A program made the position numbers and the translations under genes. Source: Oerskovia paurometabola (GTDB lineage: Bacteria > Actinomycetota > Actinomycetes > Actinomycetales > Cellulomonadaceae). From it: a stretch of 64,000 bases of DNA. Positions 51,023-60,563 of this stretch are shown here, piece by piece. The notes under the pieces were generated by a model that saw only the letters and a program-made list of their open reading frames with translations, searched no databases and was not told the origin of the DNA. The stretch is from the NCBI RefSeq assembly GCF_016907365.1, contig NZ_JAFBBV010000001.1, forward strand, positions 1,054,001-1,118,000. Reading direction: 5' to 3'. Every line of letters starts with the position of its first letter. The first letter of the stretch is position 1.

Positions 51023-54000
51023 ATGACCACCCGACACGACCCGGCGCAGACCACGCCCTCGGCCCGACGGAGGGCCCCCCGCGGGGCGAGAGACGTCCTC
51101 GGGGGCGCGCTGAGCATCGCTCTGCTCGCCCCGATGGCCCTGGCAGGACCGGCGGCGGCCCTGGCCCCGGCCCCCGCACGCCCGACGACGGCGCTCGCCC
51201 CGGCGGTGCCGGCCGCCACCGAGACGAGTGCCACAGAGGCCCCCACCCCCACGGCCGACGGCCTGAAGCTCTGGTACAAGCTCGACGAGCTGAGCGGCAC
51301 GGTCGCCCACGACGCCTCGGGCTCGGGCCGTGACGGCACGCTCGTCGGCGGCGGAGACTGGACCGACGGGCAGGGGCTCACGTTCGGCGGCTCGAGCTAC
51401 GTGGACCTCCCCGACGACCTCCTGGCCGGCTACTCGGCCGTGACGGTCAGCGCCGACGTGTGGATCGACTCGTCGCTGAGCGGCAACTACTTCTTCTACA
51501 ACCTGGGCAACACGGCCGTGGGCTCACCGCAGTCGGGCAGCGGCTACCTCTTCTCCTCGGGCAACGCGAACTACCGCGCGTCCGTCTCGAACGCCGCGTG
51601 GGGTGCCGAGCAGAACACGGCCAAGTCGCCGTCCGCGGCCCTCGCGCGTGGCGTCTGGAAGACCGTCACCTACACGCAGGGCGCCGGCACGGGGCGCCTC
51701 TACGAGGACGGCGCGCAGGTCGGCGTCAACACGGCCGTGACCCACACGCCGGGCTCGATCGGCAACGGGAAGACGACCGCCAACTACCTCGGCAAGTCCG
51801 CCTATGCGGCCGACAACCTCTTCAAGGGGCGCATCAAGGACTTCCGCCTCTACGACCGCGCGCTCACGGCCGCCGAGGTCGCCGACCTCAGCACCACGAA
51901 CGCCGCGGCGTCGCTCTCCGCCGACGTCAGCGCCCTGTCCCTCGGGGACACGAGCGCCGTGGCCAAGAACCTCACGCTGCCCGCGAAGGGCACGGGCGGC
52001 TCGACCGTCACCTGGGCGACCTCGGACGCGAGCGTCGTGACGTCGTCGGGCGTCATCACCCAGCCCGTCGGTCAGGCGCACACCGCGACACTGACCGCGA
52101 CGCTCTCGCTGCGCGGCCAGAGCGCCACCAGGACGTTCGACGTCACCGTGGTGCCCGGCACGGGCGACCAGGGCGTCGTCGACGCCGCGGCCGCCGCGCT
52201 CGAGGTCAAGAACCTCGACGACGTCCGCGGCAACCTCACGCTGCCGACCACGGGATCCGAGGGCACCACGGTCACCTGGGCGACCACGGCCCCCACGGTC
52301 GTCACGCCGTCGGGCGAGGTCACGCGCCCCGCGCACGGCCAGGCCGACCAGACGGTCACGCTGACCGCGACCGTGAGCAAGGGGCAGGCCACGGCCACGC
52401 GGGCGTTCGCCGCGACGGTCCCCGCGCTCCCCGAGCAGCAGGACTTCGCGGGCTACCTGTTCTCCTACTTCATCGGTGAGGGCTACGCGACCGGCGAGCA
52501 GGTCTACTTCGGCCTGAGCAAGGGCAACGACCCGCTCAGGTACCGCAACCTCAACGACAACCAGCCCGTGCTGACGTCGAGCCTGGGGGAGCAGGGGCTG
52601 CGCGACCCGTTCGTCATCCGTTCGCCCGAGGGCGACAAGTTCTACCAGATCGCGACCGACCTCAAGATCCACGGCAACGGCAACTGGGACGCGTCCCAGC
52701 GCACGGGCTCCAAGTCGATCATGGTCTGGGAGTCGACCGACCTGGTGAGCTGGACCGACCAGCGCCTCGTCCAGGTCTCCCCGGAGACCGCGGGCAACAC
52801 GTGGGCCCCGGAGGCGTACTACGACGAGACGATCGGCGCCTACGTCGTGTTCTGGGCCTCCAAGCTCTACGAGGAGGACGACCCGGGCCACACGGCCAAC
52901 ACCTACAACCGCATGATGTACACCACGACCCGCGACTTCTACACGTTCACCGAGCCGCAGGTGTGGGTCGACCCGGGCTACTCGGTCATCGACTCGACCG
53001 TGATCGAGCACGACGGCGAGTTCTACCGCTTCACCAAGGACGAGCGGAACAACACGTCCACGACGCCGTGCTCCAAGTTCGTGCTGGGCGAGAAGGCGAG
53101 CGAGCTGCGCTCGCTGAGCTACGACTTCATCACCGACTGCATCGGCAAGGCCAACTCGCTCGGCGGCGGCATCAACCAGGGCGAGGGCCCGACCATCTTC
53201 AAGTCGAACACCGAGGAGAAGTGGTACCTGTTCATCGACGAGTTCGGCGGCCGCGGCTACGTGCCCTTCGAGACGACCGACCTCAACGCCGACGAGTGGA
53301 AGATGTCCACGGGCTACGAGATGCCCTCGCGACCGCGCCACGGCACGGTCCTGCCCGTGACGCAGACCGAGTACGACGCGCTGCTCAAGGGCTACCAGCC
53401 CGACGCGTTCGTCGAGTCGGCGCAGGACGTCACGGCCGTCGTGAGCGTCGGTGACGCACCGGTCCTGCCGGCCACGGTCGCCACACGCACCGCAGCCGGC
53501 ACGACCACCCAGACCGCGGTCACGTGGGACGCGATCGACCCCGCGAGCTACGCGCAGGCCGGGACCTTCGAGGTCACGGGCTCGCTCGGCGCCGGCGTGA
53601 GCGTGCGTGCCAAGGCCGTCGTGACCGTGGTCGAGGGCGACGTCCCCGTCACGGGCCTGACGGTCTCGCCCACCTCGACGCAGGTCACGGTCGGATCGGC
53701 ACGCTCGCTCACCGCGACCGTGACCCCCGCCAACGCCACGGCCCGCACCATCACCTGGACGAGCGCCGACCCGTCGGTCGCGACCGTCGTCTCCAACGGG
53801 CCCTCCGCGGGCACCGTGCGCGGCGTCGCGGCGGGCAGCACGACCGTGACCGCCACGACCGCGGACGGGTCGCGCACCGCGACCGTCACGATCGACGTGA
53901 CGAAGGAGATCCCGGGCCTGGTGGTCCAGTACCGCCTGGACGAGACGAGCGGCACGCAGGCCGTGAACTCGGCGCCGAGCAGCGCCGTCGGTCCCGCGAC

Positions 54001-56011
54001 CGTCGTGGGCGGGGCCGCTCGAAACGGCACGGACGGCGTGCGTCTCGACGGGGTCGACGACCACGTCAGGCTGCCCGACGACGTGCTCAAGGGCCTGACG
54101 GAGATCACCGTCTCGCTCGACGTGCGCATCGACATCGCCCAGTCCACGCCCTACTTCATCTACGGCCTGGGCAACACGAGCGGGTCGAGCGGCAACGGCT
54201 ACCTCTTCACGACGGGGGACGCGTACCGCACGGCCATCGCCTCGGGGAACTACACGACCGAGCAGAACACGACCAAGGGCTCGAACCTCGCCCGCGGCGT
54301 GTGGAAGCACCTGACGTACACGCAGTCGGGCACCACCGGCACCCTCTACGAGGACGGGATCCAGGTCGCGCGGAACACCGACGTGACCACGACCCCCGGA
54401 TCGATCGGTAACGGCACCACGGTCGCGAACTACATCGGCCGCTCGCTCTACTCGGGCGACAAGTACCTCAAGGGCGACGTCCGCGACTTCCGCGTCTACG
54501 ACCACGCCCTGAGCGCCGACGAGGTCAAGGACCTCGGTCAGGACCACTCGGCCGTCACGGGAGCCGAGCTCGCCGAGCTCAAGGTCGCCGCGATCGTCGA
54601 CGGCGGGTCCAGCACGGTCACGCTCCCCGTGGTGCCCGGCACCGACCGCTCCGCGCTCGCGCCTCGCCTGGTCGTGTCCGACCGTGCGACCGTGACGCCC
54701 GCCAACGGCTCGGTGCAGGACCTCACGCAGCCCGTGACCTACACCGTGACCGGCCCCGACGGGGCCGCGCGCACGTGGACCGTCCAGGCCAAGGAGATGC
54801 GCAGCCCGGTCCTGCCGGGCCTGTACGCGGACCCGAACATCGCGGTCTTCGACGGGGTCTACTACATCTACGCGACCACGGACGGCACCCCCGGCTGGGG
54901 CGGCAAGGACTTCTACGTGTGGAAGTCGACCGACCTCGCGAGCTGGGAGCGCTCGGCCGAGCCGTTCCTCACGCTCGACGGCGCTGCGGGCGACGTCTCC
55001 TGGGCCACGGGCAACGCGTGGGCGCCGACCATCATCGAGCGCGACGGGAAGTACTACTTCTACTTCTCGGGCCACAACCCGACCTACGACCGCAAGACGA
55101 TCGGTGTCGCGGTCGCGGACAGCCCCGAGGGGCCCTTCACCGCGCAGCCGACGGCCATGATCACCAACGGGGAGGCCGTCACGACGGGGCAGGCGATCGA
55201 CCCAGCGGCGTTCGAGGACCCGCAGACCGGCACGTTCTACCTGTTCTGGGGCAACGGCAGCAACGCGCCGCTGTACGCGGAGCTGAACGACGACATGGTC
55301 TCGGTCAAGCAGGACACCATCACGAAGTTCGGTGGTCTGACGAACTTCCGCGAGGGCCTGTTCCTCAACTACCGCGAGGGGACCTACCACCTGACCTACT
55401 CGATCGACGACACGGGCTCGGAGAACTACCGGGTCGGGTACGCGACGTCGACGAGCATCGACGGGCCGTGGACCTACCGCGGCGTGATCCTCGAGAAGGA
55501 CGTGTCCCAGGGCATCCTCGGGACCGGCCACAGCTCGATCGTCCAGGTCCCCGGGACCGACGAGTGGTACATCGCGTACCACCGCTTCGCGATCCCCGGC
55601 GGCGACGGGAACCACCGCGAGACGACCATCGACCGGCTCACGTTCGGTGAGGACGGCCTCATCCAGAAGGTCGTCCCGACGCTCGAGAGCGTGCCGCCGC
55701 TCGACGTGACCGAGCCCGCCCAGGTCGAGGTCGACGTCACGGTCGCGCCCAAGTGCGTGGCCGGCAAGGCCGCGCTCACGGTGCTCGTACGGAACATCGA
55801 GGAGGTGCCCGTCGACGTGGTCGTGACCACGCCGCTCGGGACCAAGACCTTCCTCCAGGTCGCGCCGGGCAGGCTCGCGTCGCAGACGCTCTCGGCCCGC
55901 GCGGTGACGCTCGCGGCCGGGAAGGTCACGGTCACGGCCCAGGCCGTGCTCGACGGCGCCCCGGTCACCACGGCCTACGACGTCACCTACGCAGCGACCA
56001 GCTGCGGCTGA
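51023..56011 (+). CDS. Giant secreted arabinanase-type protein with two GH43 domains
   Basis: The 1662-residue protein has a signal peptide (to about residue 48), LamG-1 (about 79-290), two bacterial Ig-like repeats (about 295-472) and GH43-A (about 475-790; candidate catalytic residues Asp528, Asp657, Glu721). Then come Big_4 and Big_2 Ig-like domains (about 795-962), LamG-2 (about 963-1172), a small beta domain (about 1175-1255), GH43-B (about 1260-1560; Asp1270, Asp1393, Glu1444) and the Cys-Gly module (Cys1578, Cys1661). GH43-B resembles exo-alpha-1,5-arabinofuranosidases by LPGLYADPNIAVFDGVYY. GH43-A is of a different, more distant subfamily. Two activities in one chain would suit mixed arabinan linkages (inference). 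Confidence 0.88.
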   Translation: MTTRHDPAQTTPSARRRAPRGARDVLGGALSIALLAPMALAGPAAALAPAPARPTTALAPAVPAATETSATEAPTPTADGLKLWYKLDELSGTVAHDASGSGRDGTLVGGGDWTDGQGLTFGGSSYVDLPDDLLAGYSAVTVSADVWIDSSLSGNYFFYNLGNTAVGSPQSGSGYLFSSGNANYRASVSNAAWGAEQNTAKSPSAALARGVWKTVTYTQGAGTGRLYEDGAQVGVNTAVTHTPGSIGNGKTTANYLGKSAYAADNLFKGRIKDFRLYDRALTAAEVADLSTTNAAASLSADVSALSLGDTSAVAKNLTLPAKGTGGSTVTWATSDASVVTSSGVITQPVGQAHTATLTATLSLRGQSATRTFDVTVVPGTGDQGVVDAAAAALEVKNLDDVRGNLTLPTTGSEGTTVTWATTAPTVVTPSGEVTRPAHGQADQTVTLTATVSKGQATATRAFAATVPALPEQQDFAGYLFSYFIGEGYATGEQVYFGLSKGNDPLRYRNLNDNQPVLTSSLGEQGLRDPFVIRSPEGDKFYQIATDLKIHGNGNWDASQRTGSKSIMVWESTDLVSWTDQRLVQVSPETAGNTWAPEAYYDETIGAYVVFWASKLYEEDDPGHTANTYNRMMYTTTRDFYTFTEPQVWVDPGYSVIDSTVIEHDGEFYRFTKDERNNTSTTPCSKFVLGEKASELRSLSYDFITDCIGKANSLGGGINQGEGPTIFKSNTEEKWYLFIDEFGGRGYVPFETTDLNADEWKMSTGYEMPSRPRHGTVLPVTQTEYDALLKGYQPDAFVESAQDVTAVVSVGDAPVLPATVATRTAAGTTTQTAVTWDAIDPASYAQAGTFEVTGSLGAGVSVRAKAVVTVVEGDVPVTGLTVSPTSTQVTVGSARSLTATVTPANATARTITWTSADPSVATVVSNGPSAGTVRGVAAGSTTVTATTADGSRTATVTIDVTKEIPGLVVQYRLDETSGTQAVNSAPSSAVGPATVVGGAARNGTDGVRLDGVDDHVRLPDDVLKGLTEITVSLDVRIDIAQSTPYFIYGLGNTSGSSGNGYLFTTGDAYRTAIASGNYTTEQNTTKGSNLARGVWKHLTYTQSGTTGTLYEDGIQVARNTDVTTTPGSIGNGTTVANYIGRSLYSGDKYLKGDVRDFRVYDHALSADEVKDLGQDHSAVTGAELAELKVAAIVDGGSSTVTLPVVPGTDRSALAPRLVVSDRATVTPANGSVQDLTQPVTYTVTGPDGAARTWTVQAKEMRSPVLPGLYADPNIAVFDGVYYIYATTDGTPGWGGKDFYVWKSTDLASWERSAEPFLTLDGAAGDVSWATGNAWAPTIIERDGKYYFYFSGHNPTYDRKTIGVAVADSPEGPFTAQPTAMITNGEAVTTGQAIDPAAFEDPQTGTFYLFWGNGSNAPLYAELNDDMVSVKQDTITKFGGLTNFREGLFLNYREGTYHLTYSIDDTGSENYRVGYATSTSIDGPWTYRGVILEKDVSQGILGTGHSSIVQVPGTDEWYIAYHRFAIPGGDGNHRETTIDRLTFGEDGLIQKVVPTLESVPPLDVTEPAQVEVDVTVAPKCVAGKAALTVLVRNIEEVPVDVVVTTPLGTKTFLQVAPGRLASQTLSARAVTLAAGKVTVTAQAVLDGAPVTTAYDVTYAATSCG

Positions 56012-56024
56012 CCCACCTGGCCCC

Positions 56025-56088
56025 CGCCGAGAAGTGAGTAGATGCCCCAGATGTGGGCTCAAGAGGGGCATCTACTCACTTCTCGGCG
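56025..56088. terminator. Perfect 24-bp inverted repeat between the GH43 genes
   Basis: Arms 56025-56048 and 56065-56088 are exact reverse complements around a 16-nt loop, starting 13 bp after the upstream stop. The arm AAGTGAGTAGATGCCCC is much lower in GC than the surroundings. It fits a terminator, but the length and foreign composition also fit a repeated mobile-type hairpin. Confidence 0.65.
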
Positions 56089-56125
56089 AGGGTCCCGCCC
56101 GCACCACGAACCGAAGGAGCACATC

Positions 56126-58921
56126 GTGAGAAGAACCAGGGGACGTCTCGTTGCAGCGAGCGTCGCCGTCGCCCTGAGCACCGGGCTGACGACCACCGCC
56201 GTGGCAGCCGCTGATCCGGCCCTGCCCGAGGCCGGGCTCGTCGCCTGGTACAAGCTCGACGAGGCGAGCGGCACGTCGGCCGCGAACTCCGCGCCGGGCT
56301 CTACGTTCGGGGCGGCCACGGTCGTCGGGGCCGCGCGCAGCGCGAACGGCATCACGCTCGACGGGACCGACGACCACGTCCGGCTCCCCGACAGCTTGCT
56401 CAAGAACCTGACCTCGGTCACGGTCGACCTCGACGTCCTGGTCGACACGGCCCAGGCCACGCCCTACTTCATCTGGGGCATGGGCAACACGAGCGGCTCG
56501 AACGGCAACGGCTACCTGTTCACCACGGGCAACGCCTACCGGACCGGGATCGCGTCCGGCAACTGGTCGACCGAGCAGAACACGACCAAGGGCACCAACC
56601 TCGCGCGCGGGGTGTGGAAGCACCTGACCTACACGCAGACCGGCACGACCGGGACCCTCTACGAGGACGGAGTCCAGGTCGCGCAGAACACCGCGGTCAC
56701 CACGACCCCCGGCTCGATCGGCGCCGGGACGACGACCGCCAACTACATCGGCCGCTCGCTCTACTCGGGCGACAAGTACCTCAAGGGCCAGGTCCGCGAC
56801 TTCCGCGTCTACGACCGGGCGCTGCCCGCCAACGACGTCGCGGACCTCGCGCAGAAGACCTCGGCAGCGGCCGCAGGAGCCGACGCCGCCGCCCTCGACC
56901 TGGGCGACACGAGCGCCGTCACGAGCAACCTCACGCTCCCGGTCACGGGCGCGCAGGGCTCGACCATCGCGTGGACGACCTCGCACGCGGACGTCGTGAC
57001 GTCGTCGGGCAAGGTCACCCAGCCCGCCGCCGGCCGGCCGGCCGCGAGCGTGACCCTGACGGCCTCGGTCACGCGCGGCGCCGTGACGCTCCCGCGGGCC
57101 TTCACCGTGGTCGTCCCCCCGGCCCTCGACGACGCCCAGGCGGCCGCCTGGGACGCGCAGCACGCCGTCGTGACCAACATCGCCGACGTCCGCGGCAACC
57201 TCACGCTCCCGACCAAGGGTGCGCAGGGCTCGACCCTGACGTGGACGTCCTCGGCGCCCGGCACCGTGAGCGACACGGGAGTGGTGCACCGCCCCGTGCA
57301 CGGCGCGGGCGACACCGAGGTGACGCTCACGGTCACCGCGACCAAGGGCACCGCGACCTCGACCCAGCCCCGCACCGCGACGGTCCGCCAGGCCCCCGAG
57401 GCCCAGGAGCCCGCGGCGTACTTCTTCCCCTACTTCAAGGGCGAGAGCACGGCCGACGGTGAGGAGATCTACTTCGCCGCGAGCCAGGGCAACGACCCGC
57501 TCAAGTGGCAGGAGCTGAACGACGACAAGACCGTCCTGCACTCGGGCCTGGGGGAGAAGGGTCTGCGCGACCCGTTCGTCATCCGCTCGCCCGAGGGCGA
57601 CAAGTTCTTCCTCGTCGCGACCGACCTCAAGATCTACGGCGGCAACAACTTCGGCAACGCGCAGGAGCGCGGCTCGCTGAGCCTCATGGTCTGGGAGTCG
57701 ACCGACCTCGTGAGCTGGTCCGACCAGCGCATGGTCAAGGTCTCGAGCGACTACGCGGGCAACACCTGGGCCCCCGAGGCGTTCTACGACGAGGCCGCGG
57801 GCGAGTACGTCGTGTACTGGGCCTCGGCTCTCTACCCGACGACCGACAGCAGCGACCGCAAGATCGCCACGAGCTACCAGCGCATGATGTACGCCACGAC
57901 GCGTGACTTCGTGACCTTCAGCGAGCCCCGGATCTGGGTCGACAACAAGCGCGGCACGGGCCTCGGCATCATCGACGCCTCGGTGACCAGGGTGGGCGAC
58001 ACGTACTACCGCTTCATCAAGGACGAGAAGTACATGACGGTCCGGAGCGAGAAGTCCACGGACCTGCGCGCCACGAGCTGGGACCTCATCACCGAGAACA
58101 TCGGCGTGGGGCAGCCCAACGGCTACGGCGGCACCTTCACGGCGGGCGAGGGACCCACGGTCTTCAAGTCCAACACCGAGGAGAAGTGGTACGTCTTCAT
58201 GGACCAGCCCAGCTACCACGGCGGCAAGGGCTACGTCCCGTTCGAGTCGACGGACCTCGACTCGGGGGTCTGGACCAAGTCCGAGCCCGCGACGCTGCCT
58301 GTGAGCCCTCGCCACGGCACGGTGCTCCCGGTCACGCAGGCCGAGTACGACCGCCTGCTCGCGCACTACCAGCCCGACGCGTTCGTGGCCTCGGCCGCCC
58401 CCGTCACGGTCACGACTGCCGCGGGTACAGCGCCGGTCCTGCCGGCCACGGTCGCCGCGACGTACGGCGACGGTGCGACCAAGGACCTCGCGGTCACGTG
58501 GGACGCGGTCGACCCCGCGTCCTGGGCGCAGGCCGGCACGTTCGCGGTCAGCGGGTCGTTCGGTCCGTCGATCACGACGCGGGCCGCCGCCACGGTCACC
58601 GTGACGGCCCCCGTCGACCCCGAGCCCGACCCCGACCTCGCGGTCGAGGTCTCGGCCACGGCGAAGTGCGTGGCGGGCAAGGTCGCCGTGTCGGTGCGTG
58701 CGGTCAACCATGAGGACGTGCCGGTCGACCTCAAGGCGACCTCGCCGTTCGGGTCCAAGACGTTCACCGGCGTGGCTCCCGGCAGGTCGGCGTCCCAGGC
58801 GTTCGCGACGCGCGAGGGCTCGGTCGCGGAGGGGGTCGTCACGATCACCGCGAGCACGACGGGCGCCTCGCCCGTGACCGCGACGATCGAGGCCTCGTAC
58901 CCGGCCCTCGCGTGCGGTTGA
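56126..58921 (+). CDS. Secreted GH43 arabinan-active glycoside hydrolase with LamG domain
   Basis: The 931-residue protein is a paralogue of the first half of the upstream giant enzyme. It has a signal peptide (about 1-31), LamG (about 36-245), two Ig-like repeats (about 248-425), GH43 (about 428-750; candidates Asp482 in LRDPFVIRS, Asp617, Glu675 in GEGPTVFKS), a Big_4 domain (about 752-830) and the C-terminal module (838-931, Cys848 and Cys930). Its LamG is most like LamG-2 of the neighbour, whereas its GH43 is most like GH43-A, so it arose by duplication plus module exchange. The GTG at 56126 follows GAAGGAG. The open frame upstream runs through the intergenic hairpin and is not coding. 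Confidence 0.88.
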   Translation: MRRTRGRLVAASVAVALSTGLTTTAVAAADPALPEAGLVAWYKLDEASGTSAANSAPGSTFGAATVVGAARSANGITLDGTDDHVRLPDSLLKNLTSVTVDLDVLVDTAQATPYFIWGMGNTSGSNGNGYLFTTGNAYRTGIASGNWSTEQNTTKGTNLARGVWKHLTYTQTGTTGTLYEDGVQVAQNTAVTTTPGSIGAGTTTANYIGRSLYSGDKYLKGQVRDFRVYDRALPANDVADLAQKTSAAAAGADAAALDLGDTSAVTSNLTLPVTGAQGSTIAWTTSHADVVTSSGKVTQPAAGRPAASVTLTASVTRGAVTLPRAFTVVVPPALDDAQAAAWDAQHAVVTNIADVRGNLTLPTKGAQGSTLTWTSSAPGTVSDTGVVHRPVHGAGDTEVTLTVTATKGTATSTQPRTATVRQAPEAQEPAAYFFPYFKGESTADGEEIYFAASQGNDPLKWQELNDDKTVLHSGLGEKGLRDPFVIRSPEGDKFFLVATDLKIYGGNNFGNAQERGSLSLMVWESTDLVSWSDQRMVKVSSDYAGNTWAPEAFYDEAAGEYVVYWASALYPTTDSSDRKIATSYQRMMYATTRDFVTFSEPRIWVDNKRGTGLGIIDASVTRVGDTYYRFIKDEKYMTVRSEKSTDLRATSWDLITENIGVGQPNGYGGTFTAGEGPTVFKSNTEEKWYVFMDQPSYHGGKGYVPFESTDLDSGVWTKSEPATLPVSPRHGTVLPVTQAEYDRLLAHYQPDAFVASAAPVTVTTAAGTAPVLPATVAATYGDGATKDLAVTWDAVDPASWAQAGTFAVSGSFGPSITTRAAATVTVTAPVDPEPDPDLAVEVSATAKCVAGKVAVSVRAVNHEDVPVDLKATSPFGSKTFTGVAPGRSASQAFATREGSVAEGVVTITASTTGASPVTATIEASYPALACG

Positions 58922-58940
58922 TGCGCTGACCCGACGACAG

Positions 58941-58973
58941 CCGTGGGGCGAGGAGTCCTGCCTCGCCCCACGG
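58941..58973 (+). terminator. Hairpin terminator after the last GH43 gene
   Basis: A perfect 13-bp stem (58941-58953 and 58961-58973, loop AGTCCTG) starts 20 bp after the stop and ends the arabinan locus. The remaining 170 bp before the TetR gene shows only CACAAT (59135-59140) as a possible -10. Confidence 0.75.
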
Positions 58974-59146
58974 TCCGCCCCGGCCGCGCGACGGAGCGCC
59001 GGGAGAGGACCGGGCGTCGCCGTCCCCCGGGTGCTCGACGACACGGGTTGATCGTGATTCCGCGAGAGTCGTCGCGACTCGCGTCGCCGCCCAGGGCAGC
59101 GCACCCGGGAGCGCGGGCGTGCCGCGCCGTCGGGCACAATCGGGGC

Positions 59147-59797
59147 ATGAGCGCTGGTGCGGTGAGGCGGGGGCGTCGACCCGCGGGGGAGGACACCCGG
59201 GCGGCGATCGTGGCCGCGGCGCGCGAGGAGTTCGCCGCCAAGGGCTTCGACGCGGTCAGCATGCGCGGCGTGGCCCGGGCGGCCGGGGTGGATCCCGGGC
59301 TCGTCCGGCACTACTTCGACGGCAAGGGCGAGCTGTTCGCGGCCTCGCTCGTCCCCGCTGGAGCGGACCCGCAGGCGCTCGCGGGCCGGTTCGCGCAGGG
59401 CGGGCTGGACGGGCTGGGGGAGCGGCTGGCCCGCACGGTCCTCGCGGTGTGGGACGCCCCGGACGGCCAGGTCCAGCTGCGGCTCGTGCTGTCCGGGATG
59501 CTGTCGGCGGACGAGCACGTCCAGGAGCTGCCGCGCTATCTCCAGCGGACGGTGTTCGACCAGGTCGCGGCCCTCCTGCCGCGGGCCGTCGCGGCCCGGC
59601 GCGTGAGCCTCGTGGCGAGCCAGGTGCTCGGGGTGCTGGTCGCGCGTCACCTGCTGCGCCTCGAGCCCGTGGCGTCGATGCCGGCGGACGAGCTCGCGCT
59701 CTCGATCGCTCCGACGCTCCAGCGCTTCCTCGAGGGTGCGGACGAGGGTCTTGTGCCGGGTCCGCACGAGGAGCACAATTCCTCACATGGGGAATAA
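59147..59797 (+). CDS. TetR-family transcriptional regulator
   Basis: The 216-residue protein has a TetR N-terminal DNA-binding domain (TRAAIVAAAREEFAAKGFDA, then SMRGVARAAGVDPGLVRHYF) and a variable helical ligand domain. The last part follows the common TetR_C pattern of exporter regulators. The ATG is only about 7 bp from CACAAT, so the message may be almost leaderless. The gene overlaps the ABC ATPase start by 11 bp, so it very likely controls that exporter and itself. Confidence 0.88.
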   Translation: MSAGAVRRGRRPAGEDTRAAIVAAAREEFAAKGFDAVSMRGVARAAGVDPGLVRHYFDGKGELFAASLVPAGADPQALAGRFAQGGLDGLGERLARTVLAVWDAPDGQVQLRLVLSGMLSADEHVQELPRYLQRTVFDQVAALLPRAVAARRVSLVASQVLGVLVARHLLRLEPVASMPADELALSIAPTLQRFLEGADEGLVPGPHEEHNSSHGE

Positions 59798-60563
59798 CGG
59801 GCCCGTCATCAGCGTCCAGGGGCTGCGCGTCGACCGCGGCGGGACCACGGTGCTGCACGCCCTCGACCTCACCGTGCCCGAGCGGCAGGTCGTCGGGCTC
59901 CTCGGGCCCAGCGGCAGCGGCAAGACCACGCTCCTGCGCACGCTCGTCGGTGTCCAGATGGTCACGGCCGGGACCGTGCACGTGCTCGGGCGGCCCGCGG
60001 GGCACCCCACGCTGCGCCACCAGGTCGGCTACGTGACCCAGTCGCCCAGCGTCTACGCCGACCTCAGCGTGACCGAGAACCTGCGCTACTTCGCGTCGAT
60101 CCTCGGGGTGGGCCCCCGCGACGTCTCACGCGTGATCGACGCGGTGGACCTCGCACGGCACGCTCGCCGCCGGGTCGGCACGCTGTCGGGCGGCGAGCGC
60201 TCGCGCGTCTCGCTCGCGGCCGCGCTCCTGGGCGAGCCGCGGCTGCTCGTGCTCGACGAGCCGACCGTCGGTCTCGACCCCGTCCTGCGCCGTGACCTGT
60301 GGGACCTGTTCGCCCGGCTGCGCGACGCCGGGACGTCGTTGCTCGTGTCGTCGCACGTCATGGACGAGGCGACCCGCTGCGACCGGCTCCTGCTGCTGCG
60401 CGACGGTCGCCTGCTCGCGGACGACACCCTCCCCGGGCTCCTGGAGCGCACGGGCGCCCACGACGTCGAGCACGCGTTCCTGCGCCTCGTCGAGGACACG
60501 TCCGTGCCCGACGGCGCCGCGCCCGCCAGGAGTCCGCGCCACCTCGGAGGGGAGCCGTCGTGA
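59787..60563 (+). CDS. ABC-2 type exporter ATPase
   Basis: The 258-residue ATPase has Walker A GPSGSGKTT, Q-loop YVTQSPSVYADLSV, signature LSGGERSR and Walker B LLVLDEPTVGLDP followed by the switch His in VSSHVMDEA. It belongs to the DrrA/NatA group that exports drugs or hydrophobic compounds. The start lies inside the TetR gene's last codons, and the stop overlaps the permease GTG (GTGA). Confidence 0.92.
   Translation: MGNNGPVISVQGLRVDRGGTTVLHALDLTVPERQVVGLLGPSGSGKTTLLRTLVGVQMVTAGTVHVLGRPAGHPTLRHQVGYVTQSPSVYADLSVTENLRYFASILGVGPRDVSRVIDAVDLARHARRRVGTLSGGERSRVSLAAALLGEPRLLVLDEPTVGLDPVLRRDLWDLFARLRDAGTSLLVSSHVMDEATRCDRLLLLRDGRLLADDTLPGLLERTGAHDVEHAFLRLVEDTSVPDGAAPARSPRHLGGEPS

Noticed and set aside
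51524..56071. A 1515-codon open frame antisense to the double GH43 gene
   Set aside because: It is rich in Arg, His, Val and Asp without any domain and mirrors the codon bias of the sense gene. The sense strand has clear catalytic motifs.
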